A DNA stretch of 64,000 nt. Origin: Melghirimyces algeriensis (GTDB lineage: Bacteria; Bacillota; Bacilli; Thermoactinomycetales; DSM-45169). The first letter of the stretch is position 1; every line of letters begins with the position of its first letter. The notes under the pieces are model-generated. The model was not told the DNA's origin and did not search any database. It was given only the letters and a program-made list of their open reading frames with translations. The stretch is taken from positions 1-64,000 of the forward strand of contig NZ_FXTI01000010.1 of NCBI RefSeq assembly GCF_900182565.1, read 5' to 3'. The translations under genes were made by a program, and so were the position numbers. Positions 35,113-43,161 of the stretch are shown here, piece after piece.

Positions 35113-36117
35113 ATGGCTCTGTTTCCACGTTATGCCCTGGGAATGGAATGGACGGACTCTTTATTGAAATTGGTAGAAATGAAACGGGGATTTCGTCGGG
35201 TTCGCCTGATGCAATATATGGTTCATCCCCTTTTCAAGGAAGAGATGGCTCAACAGTCAGAAGTGGATCGAGAGGAATGGATTCAATCCGTCCGAGAAGC
35301 GCTGGCTGACAGGCGTTTCAAAACACGAAACGTCCATTTGGCTTTGGGAAATCGCCATGTTGTCACTGCAATATGGAAAATTCCAGAAATTGATTCAAAC
35401 CGGATGCGACGATGGATCGAAAAGAAGGTGATTCCAATGTGGAAACTCCCTTTTGATGATCCATATTTTGATTACCAGCCGATCGGCCATGTCTGGCAAG
35501 AAGGGGATCAACAGGAAGTGATGGTGGCCGCAGTGTCCCGTTCCCTGGTGGAAGAACGGGTGGACCGAATCCGATGTTGTGGTCTTGAACCTGTTTCCAT
35601 TGACCTTTCTGCATTGAGCCTTCAACGTTGGCTGGACTATTCCGACGACAGTCTATTAGATCATATGGCTACATTGCAGTTTTTCAGAAATGGGGTGGAC
35701 GTAAATCTGTTTCATCGTGGTGTATTTCAGGGGGGGAGGTTTGTTCCGTTTGAAATGGTGCGCTTTATGAAAAATGATAACCTGACAGACATGAATTCCA
35801 TGTCCCCCATGCTGGCAGATCCGGAGCAAATTCAGGATTATGGGGAGACGCTTTTGGAAGTCCTGGGAAAGGAGGGGCCGGAATGGATGAACCTAGAGCT
35901 GTGGAAAAAAAGCCGAGTATGGGTTCTGACGGGGGAGGGAATCGATCTGAAACAGCTCATGATGTGGTTGCAGTCCAAGGAGACACCTCCGGTTCGGATG
36001 GCGACGGAGGCGAAGAATCTCATGAGCGAGAAACTGAGTCTAAAGACGTCTCGATGGCTGGGAACCACCCTGTCCGTTCCCTTGGGGGCGGCCCTGACCG
36101 GCGTACAAAGCCGTTGA
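35113..36117 (+). CDS. pilM: PilM-like type IV pilus assembly protein
   Basis: 334 aa, actin-like fold of the inner-membrane pilus assembly platform. RYALGMEWTDSLLKLVEM at the start matches the PilM phosphate-1 region, and NVHLALGNRHVV the next strand. The fold diverges after ~200, and the last ~40 residues are unrelated to classic PilM. I chose the ATG at 35113, with AAAGGAG upstream. The stop TGA overlaps the TTG of the next gene. No pilB, pilC or prepilin gene is seen nearby. Confidence 0.75.
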   Translation: MALFPRYALGMEWTDSLLKLVEMKRGFRRVRLMQYMVHPLFKEEMAQQSEVDREEWIQSVREALADRRFKTRNVHLALGNRHVVTAIWKIPEIDSNRMRRWIEKKVIPMWKLPFDDPYFDYQPIGHVWQEGDQQEVMVAAVSRSLVEERVDRIRCCGLEPVSIDLSALSLQRWLDYSDDSLLDHMATLQFFRNGVDVNLFHRGVFQGGRFVPFEMVRFMKNDNLTDMNSMSPMLADPEQIQDYGETLLEVLGKEGPEWMNLELWKKSRVWVLTGEGIDLKQLMMWLQSKETPPVRMATEAKNLMSEKLSLKTSRWLGTTLSVPLGAALTGVQSR

Positions 36118-36755
36118 ACCTGTTGCCGCCACTTCCACCGGGAAGACGGTATTTTCGGTCTGGCTTGCTCATTATTTTTCTCTGGTTGATTCAGATGGTT
36201 GCTTTGGGTGGATGGCTTTACATGGAAAAGTCCGCAGAAGTGGATCGTCTGTTGGAAGCGCATCAGCCCCTGGAGAAATCGGATCTGGAAGCGAGAGAAA
36301 AGGTGGCTGCTTATGAGGATTTTATGAAACAGCACGGTTCCAAAATCCAATACAGAAAATCCGTAGAGAAATTAGAGGAAAGAAGGGTACTTTGGTCAGA
36401 AGGTTTGCGTTTAGTAAATGAAAAGCTCCCCGCCGGGACGGAGCTGTTTCGATCCGAAGCCAATGGACGGAGGATGGATGGATGGGCTGTTTTTTCCTCA
36501 GGGTCAGAAGCGGCTCACTTCTTGGAATCTCTGAAAAAAGATGTACGTGTCAAAGGGGTTTTTTTGGATTGTTTCGGTACAAACTGTGCCGAAGATGCCC
36601 CCTTGGACAAAAAGGAAGATGGAAAGAAAATTCTCCACTTCCATTTTACATGGAAGCTTCGTTCGGATCAGGATGGACAATCTCCCTCTTCGACATCTGA
36701 TGGTGGTGGAACCATTCAGGATCAAAAGCCGGGGGTGGACAATGATTTGGAATAG
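36114..36755 (+). CDS. pilN: PilN-like pilus assembly protein
   Basis: 213 aa from TTG 36114, which overlaps the pilM stop (TTGA). The result begins MNLLPPLPPGRR, the classic PilN start. One membrane helix (~20-40), then a coiled-coil periplasmic-side domain. The frame is open upstream to 35883, with an ATG at 36054; that extension would overlap pilM by up to ~235 nt and is not PilN-like. Confidence 0.72.
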   Translation: MNLLPPLPPGRRYFRSGLLIIFLWLIQMVALGGWLYMEKSAEVDRLLEAHQPLEKSDLEAREKVAAYEDFMKQHGSKIQYRKSVEKLEERRVLWSEGLRLVNEKLPAGTELFRSEANGRRMDGWAVFSSGSEAAHFLESLKKDVRVKGVFLDCFGTNCAEDAPLDKKEDGKKILHFHFTWKLRSDQDGQSPSSTSDGGGTIQDQKPGVDNDLE

Positions 36756-37545
36756 GAAGCCGAAACCGTATCGTCCGATCGGTCGATGGAAGAATGGTAA
36801 AACGCTTTTTTTTATCTGGGCGGGAGGAACGATTCTCATTCTCTTGGCCACACTGACCGCACTTTATCCCTTTCTGTCCACTGCTCGCCAGGTACAGGCA
36901 GAAGAAGCTGAAATCAAAGCCTTTAAGGAGAAACACCATAAAATTTTGCATCCCGAATGGCAACCACCTGTGAAACCGACTGAAGGGGAACTGTCCGCCC
37001 TCCAGGAAAAGGTTCCACTTGAGGCGGAGCCTGCTAGATTGATCATCCAATTGCAAAAAGCAGTAAAAGATTCTGGAGCGAAGTGGGTGGAATTTCGAAC
37101 AGCAGAAGATATCTCCAATCTTCAAAAACGGGAGGAAGAAGACGGGGAAAATTTACAAAAGAAAAGGGAACAGATGATCCCTTTACTTCCTCGAGATTCT
37201 CATCTGCATCCTTATTGGGCCGATCTTTATGTTGAGGGAACGGAATCAGAGCTTCTTTCCCTATTCGGTACCCTTCATCAGATGCAACGAATCATTTCTG
37301 TTCAGGGCTGGGAGTATATAGCTAATGATAAGAAGCCTGGCAAAATTCGCATTCGATTGGTTTGGTATGTCTATCAGGATTCCAAACTGAAAGGTTTGCC
37401 AACATTGCCGGATCTGCAGATACCAAAAACAGATGAATCAGAAGAACGTGATGAGACTTCATCAGAAAAAAAGGAAACAACAGATGATGAAACCTTCAGT
37501 CAGGAATCGGACGGTACGGGTCAACCGGATATCAAAACTGAATGA
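36742..37545 (+). CDS. pilO: PilO-like pilus assembly protein
   Basis: 267 aa. One membrane helix (~24-46), a coiled-coil stretch, and a ferredoxin-like domain as in PilO, with an acidic Ser/Glu tail that is unusual. The ATG overlaps the pilN stop by 14 nt. PilN and PilO normally heterodimerise and link PilM to the pilus channel. Confidence 0.68.
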   Translation: MIWNRKPKPYRPIGRWKNGKTLFFIWAGGTILILLATLTALYPFLSTARQVQAEEAEIKAFKEKHHKILHPEWQPPVKPTEGELSALQEKVPLEAEPARLIIQLQKAVKDSGAKWVEFRTAEDISNLQKREEEDGENLQKKREQMIPLLPRDSHLHPYWADLYVEGTESELLSLFGTLHQMQRIISVQGWEYIANDKKPGKIRIRLVWYVYQDSKLKGLPTLPDLQIPKTDESEERDETSSEKKETTDDETFSQESDGTGQPDIKTE

Positions 37546-37548
37546 CAG

Positions 37549-37583
37549 AAAAGACCCACTCTTTATCAAGAGATGGGTCTTTT
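37549..37583. terminator. Bidirectional terminator, pilO / iron ATPase
   Basis: AAAAGACCCA / TGGGTCTTTT stem between two convergent genes. Confidence 0.88.
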
Positions 37584-37587
37584 AAGA

Positions 37588-38409
37588 TTACAGTGCTGTT
37601 TGCTCCACTGCCGCCTGCAATAGGCATCGTCCTTTCCCGTAAGGGATACAATGAGGGGTTCCAAACAACGGATCTTTGGTGACTTGACATTCCATATTGA
37701 AAACATCTTTCACCAATTCGCAATTGACCACATCTTCCGGTCGCCCCTGCGCATAAACCGTTTGATCTTTCAATGCCACAATGTGATGTGCATAACGGCA
37801 AGTTAAATTTAAATCATGTAACACCATGACAATGGTCCGTTTTTCTGTTTCGTTTAACTCAAACAATAAATCCAAAATCTCAATTTGATAAGACATATCC
37901 AAGTAAGTGGTTGGCTCATCCAGAAGGATGATATCTGTTTCCTGTGCCAGGGTCATGGCAATCCAGGCTCGCTGTCGTTGTCCTCCAGACAATGAATCGA
38001 CGGTTTTCTCTTGAAACGGAGTCATCCGCGTTACTTCCAGTGCGCGTTGAACCGCTTCCTCATCTTTTTTGGACCATTGCTTCAACCAGCTCTGGTGGGG
38101 GTATCGACCCTGTTTCACCAATTGCAGAACCGTTAATCCTTCCGGTGCTTCTGGAGACTGAGGAAGAATGGCCAGCTTTTTGGCAACCTCTTTGGTAGGA
38201 AGCTTGGCGATGGATTTGCCTTCTAAAATAACGGAGCCGTTATGGGGTTTCAAAAGGCGGGCCAGTGATTTTAACAAGGTCGATTTTCCGCAACCATTGC
38301 TTCCGACGAAAACCGTGACCTTTCCTTTAGGAATGGTCAAGTCCAACTCATTGATAACGATTTGCTCTCCGTAGGAGAGGGTTAATGATTTTGTATGCAA
38401 GGCATGCAT
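37588..38409 (-). CDS. Siderophore ABC importer ATPase (FecE/FhuC-like)
   Basis: 273 aa. Walker A GSNGCGKSTL (~38), signature SGGQRQRA (~140), Walker B DIILLDEPT (~160). It energises uptake of ferric siderophore. It is the last gene of the permease-permease-ATPase set on the minus strand, all downstream of a Fur box. Confidence 0.93.
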   Translation of the reverse strand: MHALHTKSLTLSYGEQIVINELDLTIPKGKVTVFVGSNGCGKSTLLKSLARLLKPHNGSVILEGKSIAKLPTKEVAKKLAILPQSPEAPEGLTVLQLVKQGRYPHQSWLKQWSKKDEEAVQRALEVTRMTPFQEKTVDSLSGGQRQRAWIAMTLAQETDIILLDEPTTYLDMSYQIEILDLLFELNETEKRTIVMVLHDLNLTCRYAHHIVALKDQTVYAQGRPEDVVNCELVKDVFNMECQVTKDPLFGTPHCIPYGKGRCLLQAAVEQTAL

Positions 38410-38430
38410 AGATCATTCCACCTTCTATGT

Positions 38431-39486
38431 TTATGAGTTTCGGCTCTTATATAGCAGATAAATAAAGTAGGGAGCTCCAATGGATGCTGTAAACACCCCG
38501 GCAGGAACCTCAAGCGGCAAAAACAGTGTCCTGCCTGTCAAATCTGCCAGCATTACGAGTAAACCGCCGAGTAATGCTGATATGGGCAGGACGGCTCCAA
38601 AAGCGGAGCCAACCAGGCGCCGGGCCATGTGCGGGGCCATCAGACCTACAAAACCGATAACCCCTGAGAAGGAAACAGCACTTGCAATGAAAGCGGCGCT
38701 TAGCAGCAACAGAGCGAAACGGTTGATCTCCACACGACTTCCCATACCGGTTGCAATCTGATCTCCAAACTCCTGAAGATTGATGTTTCGAACCATGATC
38801 ATGGTGATCATAAGAAGAATCATGACTGTTGGAACGAGGATATGCACTTGTTTCCAATCGGCGTCGTAAATACTTCCAGTGATCCAGACATTGGCTTGTG
38901 CGGCCTGATAGATCGGAGCTTTAATCATAAAAAGTGTCGTAAGTGATTGGGTTAACATGGATATTCCGATTCCAATCAATACGAGTCGAAAGGAAGAAGC
39001 TCCTTTTTGCCATGCCAGAAAATAAATCGCAAAGGTGGTGACCATCGCACCGATAAAAGCAGCGACTGGTAACCATTTCAAGCTAACCGTCAAGGAATGG
39101 TTGCTGTCTGAAAAAAGGGTCAAAAACAGAATAACTGCTACCGAAGCACCTCCGGTAATGCCAATCACATCCGGTGACGCCAAGGGGTTTCGAACCAAAT
39201 TTTGCAGAATGGCACCTGCGACAGCGAGAGCGGCACCCACGAGCAGAGCTATAATAATCCGTGGCAATCGGAACGATTGAATCAGCAATTCATGCATGGG
39301 GTCACCAAAGCCCAAAATCGTCTGCAAGCTGTCAACAGGTCCGATAAACACTTCTCCTACACCTGTACTGATAATAAAAACGAAAAATGTCAGCAGTAGT
39401 AGAATCAGTGTGACAACGGCTGATTTTTTATCGATTAAAAAGGAGAGGGTATCCTTGCCCAATCGAAAGGAAATATATTTCTTCAT
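38431..39486 (-). CDS. Iron-siderophore permease (FecCD family)
   Basis: 351 aa, about nine helices. GLPRIIIALLVGAALAVAG- and ITGGASVAV-type motifs and GFVGLMAPHMARRLVG (cytoplasmic loop contacting the ATPase) are visible. It overlaps the preceding permease by 4 nt. Confidence 0.93.
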   Translation of the reverse strand: MKKYISFRLGKDTLSFLIDKKSAVVTLILLLLTFFVFIISTGVGEVFIGPVDSLQTILGFGDPMHELLIQSFRLPRIIIALLVGAALAVAGAILQNLVRNPLASPDVIGITGGASVAVILFLTLFSDSNHSLTVSLKWLPVAAFIGAMVTTFAIYFLAWQKGASSFRLVLIGIGISMLTQSLTTLFMIKAPIYQAAQANVWITGSIYDADWKQVHILVPTVMILLMITMIMVRNINLQEFGDQIATGMGSRVEINRFALLLLSAAFIASAVSFSGVIGFVGLMAPHMARRLVGSAFGAVLPISALLGGLLVMLADLTGRTLFLPLEVPAGVFTASIGAPYFIYLLYKSRNS

Positions 39487-40484
39487 GTCTTATGGAACCC
39501 CCTCCGCGCAATGGTGATAAAGAAAGGTGTTCCAATAACAGCAGTCATCACACCAACAGGTACCTCTTCGGGCATCACTACATAGCGGGCAGCGATATCT
39601 GCCAATACCAGCAGAATCCCTCCAAATACAGCACAGTACGGCAGAATCCATCGATAATCATTTCCAACAATATATCTGGCGATATGGGGAATCACAATTC
39701 CGATAAAACCGATGGGACCTGCCACTGCAACGGCTCCTCCTGCCAGAAAAATAACAGCGACCGAGGCAAAGAACTTCACTGTACCTGTGCGCAATCCTAA
39801 ACTTTTGGCAACCTCTTCTCCCATCGTCAATACATTGATCTTGGGGGCCAATACAGCACACAAGAGGAAGGCAGTAATGATATACGGCAATACAGTGTAC
39901 AGGGATTCCAACTTTCTCCCTTGAACGGAGCCTGCCAGCCAAAACAGCACTTCTTCCAGAGCTGCTTCATCGGTGACCAATATCCCCTGGGTCATCGATG
40001 AGAAAAGAGCGGCGATCGCGGCCCCTGTCAAGGTTAGCTTCATGGGGGAGAGTCCTTCCCGGCCAAATGAACCGATAAAATAAACAATAAAAGCAGATAG
40101 GCTTGCACCGAGTAAGGCGACCCATGTAAACCCCTGAATGCTGTTTATAGAGAAAAAGGAAATGGAAAGGACAATGAAAAAACCGGCTCCGGCATTGATT
40201 CCGAACAGACCTGGAGAGGCCAAAGGATTTTGGGTCAACGCTTGCATAATCGCCCCCGATACAGCCAACCCTGCCCCGACAATTGCTGCAATAATGGATC
40301 TGGACAGTCGGACATTCTGAATCACGATATGTTCATTGGAGCCATCAAAGTTGGTAAACGCATTCCATGCTGTTGCCCAGCTGGTATCCGTATAACCGTA
40401 TACAATGCTAAGACACATGCTTACAAGAAGCGTAAGCAAGGATAAAAAAAAGATAAGTAGTTTGGAATGGTTTGACAGAATCAA
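39483..40484 (-). CDS. Iron-siderophore permease (FecCD family), partner
   Basis: 333 aa from TTG at 40482-40484, with GGGAGAG 9 nt upstream; the longer frame to 40592 has no family match. RLSRSIIAAIVGAGLAVSG, GINAGAGFF, and GFIGIVIPHIARYIVGND are visible. It makes a heterodimeric permease with the following gene. A TGAAAATCATTTTCA site lies upstream. Confidence 0.9.
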   Translation of the reverse strand: MILSNHSKLLIFFLSLLTLLVSMCLSIVYGYTDTSWATAWNAFTNFDGSNEHIVIQNVRLSRSIIAAIVGAGLAVSGAIMQALTQNPLASPGLFGINAGAGFFIVLSISFFSINSIQGFTWVALLGASLSAFIVYFIGSFGREGLSPMKLTLTGAAIAALFSSMTQGILVTDEAALEEVLFWLAGSVQGRKLESLYTVLPYIITAFLLCAVLAPKINVLTMGEEVAKSLGLRTGTVKFFASVAVIFLAGGAVAVAGPIGFIGIVIPHIARYIVGNDYRWILPYCAVFGGILLVLADIAARYVVMPEEVPVGVMTAVIGTPFFITIARRGFHKT

Positions 40485-40557
40485 CGTTTCGTCTCTCCCA
40501 ACCTGTAGACATCTCGCTGTATGGCTCTCTTTTGATTGTATCAAACACCGGTGATGT

Positions 40558-40572
40558 TGAAAATCATTTTCA
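40558..40572. promoter_or_regulatory. Fur box upstream of permease genes
   Basis: TGAAAATCATTTTCA palindrome, matching the Bacillus 7-1-7 Fur pattern, in the divergent promoter region. Confidence 0.85.
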
Positions 40573-40657
40573 TTCAATTTACATAAAGTCATAAAGTGGT
40601 TGATTTAACCAGCTATTTTTTATATTGACAGTAAGAATGTCTTTATTCTAGGATAAT

Positions 40658-40678
40658 AATTGATAATCATTTTCAATT
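40658..40678. promoter_or_regulatory. Fur box upstream of the binding protein
   Basis: AATTGATAATCATTTTCAATT, a near-consensus Fur operator. The two sites ~100 bp apart probably control the divergent halves of the import system. Confidence 0.9.
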
Positions 40679-40695
40679 GTGCGAGGGGTGCGCTT

Positions 40696-41673
40696 ATGCT
40701 TTCAACTTCCAAAAAGGCGTTTTTGCTCTTAACCGCTGTTATATTGCTTATTACAACAGCTTGTGGCAATAGTCAGAATGCGGAGGAGACAGGGAAAAAA
40801 GGAGAAGCTTATACGGTGGAACATGCCATGGGCAAAACCGAAATTCCTCAATCTCCCAAACGAGTTGTTGTGTTAACGAATGAAGGAATTGAAGCGCTTT
40901 TATCGATGGGTGTGAAACCGGTCGGAGCTGTCAAAGCATTTACGGGAGATCCCTGGTATCATCATTTGGAAGATCAACTGAAAGGTGTCGAGGTTGTCGG
41001 AACGGAACTGGAAGTAAATGTGGAGAAGATCGCTGCACTTAAACCCGATTTGATTATTGGAAATAAACTCCGTCAGGAAGCCGTCTACGATAAACTGAAT
41101 AAGATTGCCCCCACCGTGTTTTCGGAGACGTTGCGCGGGGATTGGCAGAAAAACTTCAAGTTATATGCCAAAGCGATCAATCGTGAGGAAAAGGGCAAGG
41201 AAGTTTTGAAGCACTATGAAGAACATGTTCAGGAAGTAAAACAATCATTGGGGGACAAAGCAAATCAGGAAGTATCTGTCGTTCGCTTTTTGCCTGGGGT
41301 AACCCGGATTTATTACACTGATTCCTTTACGGGTGTCATCTTTGATCAAATCGGATTTAAGCGTCCCAAACATCAGGAAAAACTCTTTAAAGAGGATAAC
41401 AAGCTTGGAAAGCTAGCAGTGGAAGTGGACAAAGAAGTGATCCCTGAGATGGATGCAGATACAATCTTCTATTTCACATATGCTCCTGATGGTGATAAAA
41501 AGGCGATCAATCTGGAAAAAGAATGGACGCAAGATCCTTTATGGAAAAATTTGGATGCCGCAAAGAAAGGAAACGTTCATAAGGTAGATGATGTCATCTG
41601 GAATACGGCTGGGGGCGTCATTGCCGCCAATAAAATGCTGGATGAATTAGAAGAGATTATGACTGCCAAATAG
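40696..41673 (+). CDS. Iron-siderophore-binding lipoprotein (FecB/FhuD family)
   Basis: 325 aa. Signal peptide with lipobox ITTACGN, so Cys ~24 is lipidated and the protein is anchored outside the membrane. Type III solute-binding fold with HAMGKTEIPQSPKRVVVL and LKPDLIIGNK. Start ATG 40696; an upstream ATG at 40660 overlaps the Fur box and lacks a signal-peptide start. It feeds the divergent FecCD/FecE importer. Confidence 0.93.
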   Translation: MLSTSKKAFLLLTAVILLITTACGNSQNAEETGKKGEAYTVEHAMGKTEIPQSPKRVVVLTNEGIEALLSMGVKPVGAVKAFTGDPWYHHLEDQLKGVEVVGTELEVNVEKIAALKPDLIIGNKLRQEAVYDKLNKIAPTVFSETLRGDWQKNFKLYAKAINREEKGKEVLKHYEEHVQEVKQSLGDKANQEVSVVRFLPGVTRIYYTDSFTGVIFDQIGFKRPKHQEKLFKEDNKLGKLAVEVDKEVIPEMDADTIFYFTYAPDGDKKAINLEKEWTQDPLWKNLDAAKKGNVHKVDDVIWNTAGGVIAANKMLDELEEIMTAK

Positions 41674-41680
41674 TGAAGTG

Positions 41681-41705
41681 AACCCTGACCTCGGTCAGGG
41701 TTTTT
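41681..41705 (+). terminator. Terminator of the binding-protein gene, left duplicate
   Basis: AACCCTGACC-TC-GGTCAGGGTTTTT. Nearly the same 25 bp recur at 41901-41925, on the other side of a repeat element. Confidence 0.88.
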
Positions 41706-41896
41706 GAGACTGCTGACAAGAAGAATAGTAGAAAAAGAGGGAGATTTTCGGTGGAGTATCCTTTTCCGACGACCCAGCGAAACCACCGGAGGTCCCAACC
41801 GTTTAGCGGATATTTTGTCCGCTGGTTGGGGCCGGTTGCTGGAGGAAAGAGATGCGGAAACGAAAACCTCCCTTTCTCCACTTTATCATAAACCTC
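41706..41896 (+). repeat. Terminator-associated palindromic element, copy 3
   Basis: 191 bp, ends GAGACTGCTGACAAG and TTATCATAAACCTC, with internal GTCCCAACCG/CTGGTTGGGGC arms. It is flanked by two copies of the same terminator (23 of 25 bp identical). Confidence 0.88.
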
Positions 41897-41900
41897 GAAA

Positions 41901-41925
41901 AACCCTGGCTTCGGTCAGGGTTTTT
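41901..41925 (+). terminator. Terminator, right duplicate
   Basis: AACCCTGGCT-TC-GGTCAGGGTTTTT. Two substitutions relative to the left copy, one of which weakens pairing to a G-T. Confidence 0.8.
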
Positions 41926-42030
41926 ATATTTAGATCATCACGTTCAGGAAGAGCTATGCAGGAAATCCGTTATATTTCCAGAAATGTTTTTACATAGATG
42001 AAAAAGATACAATTGATGAAGGAGGAACGT

Positions 42031-43161
42031 ATGCAAGCGTTTCGTTTTATTCATACGGCGGACCTGCATTTGGATCAACCGATGAACAGCTGGAAAGACC
42101 CCGGATGTTTGGCGGAAAGGAGACGGGATTACCGTTTAACCTTTCAACGTATGGTGGATCTGGTTTTGGACCGAAAAGCAACCTTTTTCCTGATCGTCGG
42201 CGACTTTTTGGAACATGGATATGTGGATCGATCAACGATTGACTTTGTAATGGAAGAACTGAAAAGAATTCCGGATACATATGTTTTTGTGGCTCCTGGA
42301 AACCATGATCCCTATCGGACGGATTCCTGCTATCGAACCTTACAGTGGCCGGAGCATGTCCATTTTTTCTCGGAGATCTGGGAAAATCATTACTTTCCTG
42401 AATACGATCTCCGTTTGTATGGAAAGGGATTTGCAGATTTTGTGGAAAAGGAGAAAAGTTTGCCCACAGTATATAACAGTGGAGAACGCCGAATGATGGT
42501 AGCTCATGGCACGCTCATGGACAGCGAGAAAGAGACTGATTATTTTCCCATGGTTCGATCGGAATTGGCTGGACTGGAAATGGATTATGTGGCGCTTGGA
42601 CATATACATCAGCCTTCTTTTCATCGTTTGGATAATGTTCGAAAAACCTGGATTCGCTATCCCGGTTCCCCGGAGGCCTTGAATTGGAAAGAGACAGGGG
42701 AGCGAACAGTAACGGTGGGGACGATGGATGAACAGGGTGTTCAATGGGAATCGGTGTCCATACAAAGTCGACGCCATGAAATCCGCACGATTGATGTTAC
42801 GGGATGTGAAACCGACGGACAGGTGTCGGCGCGGATTATGCGTCAGATCCCAACCGAGGAGAAAAGCGATTGCATCTGTTTTCAATTGAAGGGATTCCGT
42901 CCGTCAGAAGTGGAATTTCGTCCGCAACATATCGTGGAGGAATTAAAAGCGGAAGGTTTTTTTTATGTGGAATGCATGGACAAAACGGAACCGGATCTTG
43001 ACCTTGAGCAACTGAGAAAAGAAGGTGGTGTCCTGTCCGCTTTTATCCATCTGATGGAAAGAAAGATGAACCAAGCGGACTCTTTCAAGGAAAAAACCAT
43101 GTTGGAAGCGGCTCTTTATCGGGGTGTGTCGCTTTTATTAAAAGAAGGGAATCATCGATGA
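42031..43161 (+). CDS. yhaO: SbcD/Mre11-like exonuclease subunit YhaO
   Basis: 376 aa. Metallophosphoesterase motifs: HTADLHLD, GDFLEHG, GNHDPYR, and GHIHQP give the two-metal site. Pairs with YhaN, an SbcC/Rad50-like ATPase, in double-strand-end repair. The ATG at 42031 has GGAGG 6 nt upstream. It overlaps yhaN by 4 nt. Confidence 0.92.
   Translation: MQAFRFIHTADLHLDQPMNSWKDPGCLAERRRDYRLTFQRMVDLVLDRKATFFLIVGDFLEHGYVDRSTIDFVMEELKRIPDTYVFVAPGNHDPYRTDSCYRTLQWPEHVHFFSEIWENHYFPEYDLRLYGKGFADFVEKEKSLPTVYNSGERRMMVAHGTLMDSEKETDYFPMVRSELAGLEMDYVALGHIHQPSFHRLDNVRKTWIRYPGSPEALNWKETGERTVTVGTMDEQGVQWESVSIQSRRHEIRTIDVTGCETDGQVSARIMRQIPTEEKSDCICFQLKGFRPSEVEFRPQHIVEELKAEGFFYVECMDKTEPDLDLEQLRKEGGVLSAFIHLMERKMNQADSFKEKTMLEAALYRGVSLLLKEGNHR

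Noticed and set aside
36541..36741. Upstream extension of pilO
   Set aside because: It would overlap pilN by over 200 nt and lacks a ribosome site; the ATG at 36742 fits better.
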